A DNA stretch of 64,000 bases from Actinocorallia populi (lineage in GTDB: Bacteria > Actinomycetota > Actinomycetes > Streptosporangiales > Streptosporangiaceae), in the NCBI RefSeq assembly GCF_002995495.1, contig NZ_PVZV01000008.1, positions 1 through 64,000 on the forward strand, written 5' to 3'. The translations under genes and the position numbers were made by a program. Below are positions 1 to 7,291 of this stretch, piece by piece. The notes beneath the pieces are model-generated. The model made no database searches. It saw nothing but the letters and a program-made list of their open reading frames with translations, and had not been told where the DNA came from. Numbering within the stretch: position 1 is the first letter of the stretch; each line of letters begins with the position of its first letter.

Positions 1-22
1 GGGAGAGTAGGTCACCGCCGCA
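1..22 (+). rRNA. rrf: 5S ribosomal RNA, 3' end only (partial)
   Basis: The first bases read GGGAGAGTAGGTCACCGCCG, which is the conserved 3' strand of helix I and its flank in actinobacterial 5S rRNA. The gene body lies before the window. The exact 3' end is estimated from homologues at about base 20-22. A strong terminator follows at once, as expected for the end of an rrn operon. The call rests on motif recognition of a very short stretch. Confidence 0.8.
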
Positions 23-32
23 ATCAACATCA

Positions 33-66
33 GGAAAGGCCCCGGACTTCTGTCCGGGGCCTTTCC
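33..66 (+). terminator. rrn operon terminator
   Basis: A perfect 15-bp inverted repeat (33-47 with 52-66) around a TTCT loop lies 11 bases after the 5S end. There is no long T tract, as is common for actinobacterial terminators. It may also protect against transcription coming leftward from the DUF523 gene. Confidence 0.85.
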
Positions 67-108
67 GCATTTCCAGGGGTATTTTCTCCCCCTGCCTTCC
101 CCCTTCGT

Positions 109-561
109 TCAGCCGCGGAGAAGCGCGTCCGCCTCTTCGAATTGTTCTTCGTTGAAGACGGTGATGCCGTGGGATCGGAGGAGGGCGGTGGTGATGCCGG
201 ATCCGGGGATCTTGTTGCCGCTGAAGGTGCCGTCCGCGATCTGGCGGCTGCCGCAGGAAGGGCTGCCTTCTTTGAGGACGGCGACGCGCGCTTCGGCTTC
301 CCGTGCGGCGGTGAGGGCGAGTTCGGCGCCTTGGACGAAGGCGTCGGTGACGTCGTCACCGTGTACGGTGACGACCTGCCCGTTCCGGAGTTCGGCGGGT
401 GGGCGCGGTACGCCGAGACCGCCGGCGAGTTCGGGGCAGAACGGCACCACCCGTCCTTCGGCGCGCCAGCGGGCGAGGATGTCCGACGAGCTGGTCTTGG
501 CCTGGCCGTCGTAGCGGACGGGCCGTCCCAGAAGGCAGCTGCTCACCAGTACGCGTTCCAT
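109..561 (-). CDS. DUF523 family protein
   Basis: This 150-residue protein matches the DUF523 family (E. coli YbbK-like), whose biochemical role I cannot state. The family cysteines are visible: C9 in SSCLLG, C42 in FCPE and C103 in SPSCGS, a pattern suggesting metal or iron-sulfur binding. The start is ATG at 561, with GGAGG very close upstream. It is the last gene of a leftward set and converges on the rrn terminator. The 25-base gap from the SDR gene upstream suggests co-transcription. Confidence 0.85.
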   Translation of the reverse strand: MERVLVSSCLLGRPVRYDGQAKTSSSDILARWRAEGRVVPFCPELAGGLGVPRPPAELRNGQVVTVHGDDVTDAFVQGAELALTAAREAEARVAVLKEGSPSCGSRQIADGTFSGNKIPGSGITTALLRSHGITVFNEEQFEEADALLRG

Positions 562-586
562 GCCTCCACGGTAGCCGCGGGGCGGG

Positions 587-1414
587 TCAGCCCAGGCCGT
601 GCTCTTTGCGGTAGCCCTTGACGGCGAAGCGGCCGAGCCGCACGGCGAGCCTGGGGCTGATCCGCATGACGCGCCAGGCGAGCCTGCCGGTGGCGGGCGC
701 GATGATGAGGGCGCGGTTGCGGGCGACGCCCTTCATGATGTCGGCGGCCATGGCGTCGGGGGAGTAGAGGTTGCCGGCGCCGGGTTCGTCGGAGGCCTCG
801 GGTTTGCTGCTCATACCGGTTTCGGGAAGCCCCGCGTTGACTGTTTTGAGCAGGCTGGTGTCGACGAAACCGGGGCAGACGGTGCTGACCTTGATGCCGC
901 GAGTGGCGGCTTCGGCGCGCAGGGCCAGGCCCAGGCCGACGACTGCGTGTTTGGTCGCGGTGTAGGGGATGCCGAGCGGCATGGGGAAGAGTCCCGCGAG
1001 GGACGCGGTGTTGACGATGTGGCCGTGCCCCTGCTCCAGCATGATCCGGTAGGCGGCGTCCACGCCGTGGATGACGCCTTTGAGGTTGATGTCGACGGCG
1101 CGGTCCCAGTGGGCGAGGGTGAGTTCCTCGACCAGGCCGGCGACGGCGATGCCGGCGTTGTTGAAGACGAGGTCGAGCCGGCCGTGGTCGCGGGCGGTCC
1201 GCCGGTAGAGGTCGTGGACGGCGCCGGCGTCGGTGACGTCGAGCTCGGCGGCGAAGGTCTTGCCGTGGAACCGGCCGTTCAGGTCGTCGGCGGTCTCGGC
1301 GGCTCCCGCGGCGTCGATGTCGGCGATGATCACGGTGTCGCCGCGTCCGGCGAGCCTCGCAGCGAGGGAGCGGCCGATTCCCGAAGCGCCTCCGGTGACG
1401 ATCGTGATGCTCAT
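587..1414 (-). CDS. Short-chain dehydrogenase/reductase (SDR)
   Basis: This 275-residue classical SDR would reduce or oxidise a carbonyl/alcohol with NAD(P)(H); the substrate is unknown. Visible motifs are the nucleotide-binding TGGASGIG (7-14), NNAG (85-88), the catalytic serine S138 in NTAS, and Y151/K155 in YTATK. I chose ATG 1414 because it places TGGASGIG at the usual distance from the N-terminus; an in-frame TTG at 1426 adds only four residues. It lies downstream of the diiron oxygenase gene but beyond a terminator hairpin, so it probably has its own promoter (a TAGAAT hexamer sits at 1453-1458 on this strand). The C-terminal part resembles the fatty-acyl/ketone SDRs often found beside lipid enzymes. 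Confidence 0.9.
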   Translation of the reverse strand: MSITIVTGGASGIGRSLAARLAGRGDTVIIADIDAAGAAETADDLNGRFHGKTFAAELDVTDAGAVHDLYRRTARDHGRLDLVFNNAGIAVAGLVEELTLAHWDRAVDINLKGVIHGVDAAYRIMLEQGHGHIVNTASLAGLFPMPLGIPYTATKHAVVGLGLALRAEAATRGIKVSTVCPGFVDTSLLKTVNAGLPETGMSSKPEASDEPGAGNLYSPDAMAADIMKGVARNRALIIAPATGRLAWRVMRISPRLAVRLGRFAVKGYRKEHGLG

Positions 1415-1488
1415 GAGACGCCCCAATTTTGATCAAGCCGACAAGTCGCTAGATTCTAGGGCGCTGATTTGGGGCAGCACTACAGCCA

Positions 1489-1522
1489 GAGGTGCGTTCT
1501 TCCCGGCGGAAGAACGCACCTC
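1489..1522 (-). terminator. Terminator after the diiron oxygenase gene
   Basis: A perfect 15-bp stem (1489-1503 with 1508-1522) closes a CGGC loop, starting eight bases beyond the stop codon of the leftward gene at 1530. It separates the tetR-oxygenase transcript from the SDR gene. No T tract follows. Confidence 0.8.
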
Positions 1523-1529
1523 AGATGCT

Positions 1530-2528
1530 TCACGCTGCGGTCTTGGCGGCCTTGCGCGCCTGCTTCGGCTCGTCCCAGATGCCGAAGGCGGCCCAGACCC
1601 GCCTGTTGACCCCGTTGATCAGGCCCAGTTCACCCATCAGGTCGCGGATCTTGGCGACGCAGTTGCGCAGCTCCACCCGGGCCGCCTCGTTGCGGTAGGC
1701 CTCGCGCACCACGTCCTGCGGGATGCCGAAGTGCCGGATCATCGAGCCGGGCGGGGAGAGCATGATCCGCGCCATCACCCCCAGCACGATCGGGGTGAAC
1801 AGGCCGAGGGCCAGGCGGCGCACCCGGTTCAGCCGCGGCGCCCGGTGCTTGAGGAAGTGCCGGGCGAAGGAGATGTGCCGCGCCTCCTCGGCGATGTGGA
1901 TCTTCATGATGGTCTCTTCGAGGGGGTGCTTGGTGCGCCCCTCCTTGAGCCACTTGCGCTGCACGTAGTCGATCGGGTCCTCCCCGCCGAGCACGAAGAC
2001 GAAGAAGAGCTCGGTGGAGACCAGCGGGATCAGCGGGGCGAGCTGGGCGACCAGGCTGAGCGACCGCGGCATGCCCTTGATCGGCATCCCGGTGCGGTTG
2101 ACGAACTCCTGGAACATCATCCCGTGGTGACATTCCTCGGTCGTCTCGTGGTAGACGTACCGGAACTCCGGGCGGCCGTTCGGCAGCCGGTAGGCGTAGT
2201 TGAGCAGGCCGCGCTTGAGCAGGTTCTCGAACTGCAGGCCGATCTTCATCGCGGTGGCCACCCGCCACAACCCGATCCGGGCCTGGACCTCGACGGGCTG
2301 GGCCCGGTACCAGGCGGTGGAGCCGAGCCGGTCGTCGGCGGGCAGGATCCAGCGCGGGTCGTCCTGGTCGATCCGGTAGTCGGGGTCGTCCCACGGGATG
2401 TCCGCGTAGGCCTCCCAGTGCTTGTCCACGCTGGCCTTGTTCAGGCGGTCGATGACGCCCAGGTAGGACTTGCGGTCCTTGACCGTCTCGCGGACTTCTT
2501 CGGCGAGCTCGGCGGGGGGTTTGGCCAT
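1530..2528 (-). CDS. AurF-like diiron oxygenase family protein
   Basis: The 332-residue protein fits the AurF (p-aminobenzoate N-oxygenase) diiron family, a ferritin-like helical fold that activates O2. Likely metal ligands are E101, E132 and H135 (ExxH in HETTEECHH), E173, and the HxxxExxH signature H211/E215/H218. The substrate is not predictable: actinobacteria carry many such proteins of unknown role and N-oxygenation is only the founder's activity. The ATG at 2528 has AAGGAG eight bases upstream, overlapping the end of the tetR gene, so the two genes form one transcription unit and the TetR protein probably controls it. A basic tail (QARKAAKTAA) ends the protein. Confidence 0.8.
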   Translation of the reverse strand: MAKPPAELAEEVRETVKDRKSYLGVIDRLNKASVDKHWEAYADIPWDDPDYRIDQDDPRWILPADDRLGSTAWYRAQPVEVQARIGLWRVATAMKIGLQFENLLKRGLLNYAYRLPNGRPEFRYVYHETTEECHHGMMFQEFVNRTGMPIKGMPRSLSLVAQLAPLIPLVSTELFFVFVLGGEDPIDYVQRKWLKEGRTKHPLEETIMKIHIAEEARHISFARHFLKHRAPRLNRVRRLALGLFTPIVLGVMARIMLSPPGSMIRHFGIPQDVVREAYRNEAARVELRNCVAKIRDLMGELGLINGVNRRVWAAFGIWDEPKQARKAAKTAA

Positions 2529-2541
2529 GGTTCCTGCTCCT

Positions 2542-3171
2542 TCAGACCGGGGGGATGAGGTCCTGGGCGAAAGTCTTGATCATGTCCAGGACGGCGCGCT
2601 GGTGGCCGTCGGCGTCGCCGTCCAGGGAGTGCTGCAGGGAGAGGCCGACCAGCAGGGCGAACAGCGCGCGGATCAGCGTGTCGACGGCCTCCTCGGGGAG
2701 GCTCTCGGGGAAGAGCTCGTGGAAGACCTCCTTGATGATCTCCACGACCCGGTTGTTGAGCTGGTTGCTGATCTCGCGCAGCGTTTCGTCGGTGCGCCCG
2801 GCCAGCGCGAGCTCCAGGAGGGCCATCGCCGGCGGCTGCTGGAGCGTGTTCCAGAACAGCTCGAGTGCTCCGGCGACGTTGCGCTGCTCGTCGGGCAGGC
2901 GGGCGTAGGCGTCGTGGTACTCGTCGCGCAGCCTGTTCAGGAGGTGCTCCAGGGCTGCGGCGACCAGTTCCATCTTGGTCGGGTAGTGGTGCTGCTGGGC
3001 TCCCCGGCTGACCCCGGCGCGCCGGGAGACCTCGGTGGTGGACAGGCCCGCCCAGCCGAGGTCGGCGAGGGTCTGGGCGGTGGCCTCCATCAGCCGGGCC
3101 TGGGTGGCGGACCGGCGCTCGGCCTGGGTGCGGCCGCCGGGTCCGCGGTGGCGGCGCCTGCTCGTGGACAT
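2542..3171 (-). CDS. TetR family transcriptional regulator
   Basis: This 209-residue regulator has an N-terminal helix-turn-helix (about residues 20-70, with LSTTEVSRRAGVSRGAQQHHYPTK typical in position) and a divergent helical ligand domain. It is the first gene of a leftward operon: only 13 bases separate its end from the AurF-like oxygenase, whose ribosome-binding site overlaps its stop. An 11-bp perfect inverted repeat lies 20 bases upstream of the start and is the obvious operator. The likely role is ligand-responsive autorepression together with control of the oxygenase. The inducer is unknown. The start is ATG 3171, with a weak Shine-Dalgarno sequence. Confidence 0.9.
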   Translation of the reverse strand: MSTSRRRHRGPGGRTQAERRSATQARLMEATAQTLADLGWAGLSTTEVSRRAGVSRGAQQHHYPTKMELVAAALEHLLNRLRDEYHDAYARLPDEQRNVAGALELFWNTLQQPPAMALLELALAGRTDETLREISNQLNNRVVEIIKEVFHELFPESLPEEAVDTLIRALFALLVGLSLQHSLDGDADGHQRAVLDMIKTFAQDLIPPV

Positions 3172-3191
3172 GCCTGGACGGTACGTCGATC

Positions 3192-3221
3192 ACATACAAG
3201 CAATCAAGCCTGCTTGTATGT
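3192..3221. promoter_or_regulatory. Palindromic operator, probably for the adjacent TetR protein
   Basis: ACATACAAGCA (3192-3202) and TGCTTGTATGT (3211-3221) are perfect 11-bp inverted arms with an 8-base spacer. The site is between the divergent tetR and alaA genes, 20 bases from the tetR start and 65 from alaA. The position and AT-rich composition fit a TetR-family operator. Confidence 0.75.
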
Positions 3222-3250
3222 TGCGCGGGTCACAGGACCCGGAAACCCGT

Positions 3251-3286
3251 GCGACATCTGGAACGGGCCACGACTACTGTTGTGTC
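3251..3286 (+). promoter_or_regulatory. Promoter of alaA, leaderless type
   Basis: GCGACA at 3251-3256 and TACTGT at 3275-3280 are 18 bases apart, and exactly six bases follow the -10 before ATG 3287. Transcription would therefore begin at or next to the start codon. No Shine-Dalgarno sequence is present. Confidence 0.55.
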
Positions 3287-4498
3287 ATGCGGGGGAAACA
3301 GTCCGACAAACTGGCGAATGTCTGCTACGAGATCCGGGGGCCGGTGCTCAAACGGGCCCAGCAGCTCGAAGAGGCCGGGCACCGGGTGCTCAAGCTCAAC
3401 ATCGGCAACCCGGCGCCGTTCGGTTTCGAGGCGCCGCCGGAGATCCTCCAGGACGTGGTCCGCAACCTCTCCCAGGCGCACGGCTACAGCGACTCCAAGG
3501 GGCTGCTGTCGGCGCGGCGGGCCGTGGTGCAGCACTACGAGGAGCAGGGCTTCCGCGGTCTGGACGTGGAGGACGTCTTCCTGGGCAACGGGGTCTCCGA
3601 GCTCATCGTCATGACGATGCAGGCGCTGCTGGACAACGGCGACGAGGTGCTGATCCCCGCCCCGGACTACCCGCTGTGGACCGCCGCGGTGTCGCTCAGC
3701 GGAGGCACCCCGGTGCACTACCTGTGCGACGAGGAGGACGGGTGGCAGCCGTCCCTCCAGGACATGGAGGACAAGATCACCCCGCGGACGCGGGCACTGG
3801 TGATCATCAATCCCAACAACCCGACCGGCGCGGTCTACTCGGCCCAGACGCTGGAGCGCATCGCGGAGCTGGCGCGGCGGCACGGCCTGATCGTCTTCTC
3901 GGACGAGATCTACGACCGGATCCTCTACGACGGCGCCGTGCACACCTCGATCGCCGCGCTCGCCCCCGACCTGTTCTGCCTGACCTTCGGCGGGTTGTCG
4001 AAGTCCTACCGGGTGGCCGGGTTCCGCTCCGGCTGGGTGGTGCTGTCCGGACCGAAGCTGGAGGCCCAGGCCTACATCGAGGGCATCGAGATCATCGCCA
4101 ACATGCGGTTGTGCCCGAACGCCCCGGCCCAGCACGCCATCCAGGCGGCGCTGGGCGGCCGCCAGAGCATCCGTGACCTCGTCCTCCCCGGCGGACGCCT
4201 CCTGGAGCAGCGCGACCGCGCCGTCAAACTGCTGAACGACATCCCCGGGGTGAGCTGCGTCCGCCCCAAGGGCGCCCTGTACGTCTTCCCCCGCCTCGAC
4301 CCGCTCGTCCACCCGATCACCGACGACATGCGCTTCTGCCTCGACCTCCTGGAAGAGCAGAAACTCCTCATCGTCCACGGCACCGGCTTCAACTGGCCCC
4401 GTCCCGACCACTTCCGCCTCGTCACCCTCCCCCACGCGGAAGTCCTCGAAGACGCCATCACCCGTCTCGCCACCTTCCTGGAGACCCGCCGAGTCTGA
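3287..4498 (+). CDS. alaA: Alanine (glutamate-pyruvate) aminotransferase AlaA-type
   Basis: The 403-residue PLP enzyme of fold type I aligns closely from memory with E. coli AlaA: RGPVLK near the N-terminus, LNIGNPAPFGF (37-47), GNGVSEL (100-106), INPNNPTG (174-181), D206/Y209 contacting PLP, and the Schiff-base lysine K239 in GGLSKSYRVAG. It should interconvert pyruvate and glutamate with alanine and 2-oxoglutarate in the cytoplasm. I chose ATG 3287 because the homology begins there and an appropriately spaced -10 makes a leaderless start likely; the open frame further upstream overlaps tetR and its operator and is not coding. It stands alone as a transcription unit. Confidence 0.9.
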   Translation: MRGKQSDKLANVCYEIRGPVLKRAQQLEEAGHRVLKLNIGNPAPFGFEAPPEILQDVVRNLSQAHGYSDSKGLLSARRAVVQHYEEQGFRGLDVEDVFLGNGVSELIVMTMQALLDNGDEVLIPAPDYPLWTAAVSLSGGTPVHYLCDEEDGWQPSLQDMEDKITPRTRALVIINPNNPTGAVYSAQTLERIAELARRHGLIVFSDEIYDRILYDGAVHTSIAALAPDLFCLTFGGLSKSYRVAGFRSGWVVLSGPKLEAQAYIEGIEIIANMRLCPNAPAQHAIQAALGGRQSIRDLVLPGGRLLEQRDRAVKLLNDIPGVSCVRPKGALYVFPRLDPLVHPITDDMRFCLDLLEEQKLLIVHGTGFNWPRPDHFRLVTLPHAEVLEDAITRLATFLETRRV

Positions 4499-4933
4499 GG
4501 CCGGCCCCCGCGTCGCCCGTACGCCCGGAGCCCCGCCGCGTCCGGAAGACGTGCGGAAAGCCTCGCGCAATCGAACGTCGGCGTCTTGAGGGGTCTGTCC
4601 GTTGCCCGTCCGGAGCCTTGTCGCGTCTGATGGCGCGGGGAGACCGGTGGGGCTGTCCCACGAGCCCGATCGGATGGGGTCCGCGGGTGCCCAGCCCGCA
4701 CTGCCGCGGAGGACTGGGCGGGCGGCGGCGGGACGCTGCTGCGTCGTTGTGGTGAGGGACCCGTCCGTCGCCCGGCCGGAGCTCTATCGCGTTTGGTGGC
4801 AGGGGCGGTGCCGGTAGGTGAGGCCGGGGTGTCGGGTGTTCGGGAACCTGTCGTGGCCTGGTGGCGGGAGTAGGGGGCGGCGGGGCTGTGGATGACGGAG
4901 TGTTCTGTGGGTGGGAGCCGGTACGGTTGCCGG
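4499..4933. other. Intergenic region with an imperfect direct repeat
   Basis: No convincing gene lies in these 435 bases. Two stretches of about 43 bases, near 4590-4633 and 4757-4799, match at roughly four positions in five; both contain GTCCGT, GCCCG, CCGGAGC, TCGCGT and TGGC in the same order. A -10 hexamer for the helicase gene lies at the right end. I see no clear terminator for alaA. Confidence 0.5.
4922..4927 (+). promoter_or_regulatory. -10 element of the DinG-type helicase gene (leaderless)
   Basis: TACGGT at 4922-4927 is followed by exactly six bases and then GTG at 4934, the same spacing as at alaA and several other genes here. There is no Shine-Dalgarno sequence. No clear -35 was found. 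Confidence 0.5.
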
Positions 4934-6985
4934 GTGTCTTCTCCCGCACCGCAACCGCGTATCGCCAAGAAGGATCTGCCGCCGCTCAGTGAGCTGATGG
5001 ACGCGGCGGTGGAGGCGGTAGGGGGGAGGGAGAGACCCGGGCAGACGAAGATGGCCGAGGCCGTCGACCAGGCGCTGCGGCGCGCGGAGCACCTGGCCGT
5101 CCAGGCGGGGACGGGCACCGGCAAGTCGCTGGCCTACCTGGTGCCGGCGGTGCGCCATGCCGTGTACAAGGGGGCCACGGTCGTGGTCTCCACCGCGACG
5201 ATCGCGCTGCAGCAGCAGCTCGTCGACCGTGACCTCCCCCGGCTCGCGGCGGCGCTCGAGCCGCTGCTCGGCAGGGAACTGCACTACGCGATCCTCAAGG
5301 GACGGCGCAACTACCTGTGCCTCAACCGGTTGTCGGTGGGCGCGCCGGACGACCCCGAGGACGGTCTGTTCGACACCTCGCAGGTCTCCGCGCTCGGCCG
5401 CCATGTGCAGCGGCTGCACGAATGGGCCGACACGACGCAGACCGGCGACCGGGACGAGCTGGTGCCGGGCGTCCCGGAGCAGGCGTGGCGGCAGGTGTCG
5501 GTCACGGCCAAGGAATGCCTGGGCGGGCAGCGCTGCCCGCAGGCCCAGACCTGCTTCTCCGAGCAGGCCAGGGCCCAGGCCGCCGAGGCCGACCTGGTGG
5601 TGACCAACCACGCGATGCTCGCCATCGACGCGCTCGAGGACTTCCAGGTGCTGCCCGAACACGACGCCGTCGTCATCGACGAGGCGCACGACCTCGTCGA
5701 CCGGGTCACCTCGGTGGCCTCGGGAGAACTGTCGGCGAACGCCGTGGAGACGGCGGCGCGGCGGGTGGGCAAGCTCATCGCCGACCGCTCCGCCGACCGG
5801 CTCAAGGAACTCGGCGAGGACCTGCGGGTCGCGCTGGAGGAGCAGGGCGCCGCCCGGCTGGACGTGCTCCCCTCGCACCTGGGCAACACCCTCCTGGCGA
5901 TCCGGGACAACGCGCAGGAGTGCCTGCGCGAGCTCGGCCCCGAGCCGAAGGAGGCCGACCCGGCGATCTCGGCGGGCCGCCGCGCCGCCAAGACCTCCCT
6001 GGAGGACCTGCACACCACGGCGGCGCGCATGCTCGCATCGTTCGAGGCGCCGATCCCCGATCGCTGGGACGTCGTCTGGGTGTCGAAGTCCTTCGAGGGC
6101 AAATGGCCGCCCGCCCTTCACGTCGCGCCCATCGCCGTCGGCGGACTGCTGCGCGAGGCCCTGTTCAAGACGCGGACCACGGTCCTCACCTCCGCCACCC
6201 TCACCCTCGGCGGCTCGTTCGAGCCGCTCGCCCGCCAGTGGGGCCTGCCCCCGCTCGGCGCCCCCGAGCCGCAGGTCCCCGCAGCCGAGGACGGCGGCGC
6301 CTCCGCCGACGACGAGAAGCCCCTGATCTGGACGGGTCTCGACGTCGGCTCGCCCTTCGACTACCCGCGCAGCGGCATCCTGTACATCGCCCGGCATCTG
6401 CCCTCCCCCACCCGCGACGGGCTGCCCAAGGAGTACCTGGCGGAGCTGGCCGAGCTCATCCAGGCGGCCGGCGGCCGCACGCTGGGCCTGTTCTCCTCGA
6501 TGCGCGCCGCCAAGCAGGCCGCCGAGGAGCTCGAGACCGACTTCCCGGTCCTCTGCCAGGGCGAGGACTCCACGTCCCAGCTGGTCAAGCAGTTCGCCGA
6601 GTCACCCGAGACCTGCCTCTTCGGCACCCTGTCCCTCTGGCAGGGCGTCGACGTTCCCGGCCCGTCCCTGTCCCTCGTCGTCATGGACCGCATCCCCTTC
6701 CCCCGCCCCGACGACCCCGTCTCCTCGTCCCGTAAGCGCGCCGTGGACGCCCGCGGCGGCAACGGCTTCATGCAGGTCCCCGCCTCCCACGCCGCCCTCC
6801 TCCTCGCCCAGGGCGCCGGCCGCCTCCTGCGCAGCACCACCGACAAGGGCGTCGTCGCCATCCTCGACTCCCGCCTGTCCACCAAAACCTACGGCTCCTT
6901 CCTCCTGTCCTCCCTCCCCCCGTTCTGGACCACCACCGACCCGTCCGTCGTCCGAGCCGCCCTCACCCGCCTCACCGCCTCCTGA
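4934..6985 (+). CDS. dinG: ATP-dependent DNA helicase, DinG/XPD-like (superfamily 2, Fe-S)
   Basis: This 683-residue helicase carries Walker A GTGTGKS (59-65), a DEAH box (249-252), and four cysteines suited to a 4Fe-4S cluster (C129, C195, C201, C207) between motifs I and II, as in XPD and DinG. Motif V appears as LWQGVDVPG and motif VI as GAGRLLRS. It should unwind DNA 5' to 3' in repair or replication-transcription conflict. I chose GTG 4934 over an in-frame ATG at 4892 because a -10 element ends six bases before it and the shorter protein starts where the family does. No LexA box is visible upstream, so SOS control is not evident. Confidence 0.9.
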   Translation: MSSPAPQPRIAKKDLPPLSELMDAAVEAVGGRERPGQTKMAEAVDQALRRAEHLAVQAGTGTGKSLAYLVPAVRHAVYKGATVVVSTATIALQQQLVDRDLPRLAAALEPLLGRELHYAILKGRRNYLCLNRLSVGAPDDPEDGLFDTSQVSALGRHVQRLHEWADTTQTGDRDELVPGVPEQAWRQVSVTAKECLGGQRCPQAQTCFSEQARAQAAEADLVVTNHAMLAIDALEDFQVLPEHDAVVIDEAHDLVDRVTSVASGELSANAVETAARRVGKLIADRSADRLKELGEDLRVALEEQGAARLDVLPSHLGNTLLAIRDNAQECLRELGPEPKEADPAISAGRRAAKTSLEDLHTTAARMLASFEAPIPDRWDVVWVSKSFEGKWPPALHVAPIAVGGLLREALFKTRTTVLTSATLTLGGSFEPLARQWGLPPLGAPEPQVPAAEDGGASADDEKPLIWTGLDVGSPFDYPRSGILYIARHLPSPTRDGLPKEYLAELAELIQAAGGRTLGLFSSMRAAKQAAEELETDFPVLCQGEDSTSQLVKQFAESPETCLFGTLSLWQGVDVPGPSLSLVVMDRIPFPRPDDPVSSSRKRAVDARGGNGFMQVPASHAALLLAQGAGRLLRSTTDKGVVAILDSRLSTKTYGSFLLSSLPPFWTTTDPSVVRAALTRLTAS

Positions 6986-7259
6986 CCCCGCCCGTTCCAC
7001 CCCGGCCCCCGTCGGCGAGCCGCCGACCACCCCGCCACACCCACCCGCCGGACCCATCGCCCGGTCCTACCTCCGCCACCCCGCAGCCCCGAGCAGAGGT
7101 CGGTCCCGCCGCGCTGGGGACGGCGGGACGATCGACGGAGCGATGGGACGGTTGGCGCCGTTGCGCTCAGGGGTGACGGGACGGTCATCGAGGTAGCAGG
7201 GCGGCCGATGGAGAGGTCGGCAGAGCAGGGGACGGCTGGTGCCGTTTTGTGCTTTCTGG
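6986..7259. other. Intergenic region between convergent genes
   Basis: No gene is supported here. Two roughly 25-base segments resemble each other, near 7138-7162 and 7223-7247, sharing GGGACGG, TGG and GCCGTT in order. The region is rich in short GGGACG motifs. The leftward amidase terminator lies at its right border. Confidence 0.4.
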
Positions 7260-7286
7260 GGCGCCCCCGCCTGGGGCGGGGGCGCC
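7260..7286 (-). terminator. Terminator of the penicillin-acylase-family gene
   Basis: A perfect 12-bp GC stem (7260-7271 with 7275-7286) and TGG loop begin five bases after the leftward stop codon at 7292. It could act on rightward transcripts as well. Confidence 0.8.
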
Positions 7287-7291
7287 GGGGG

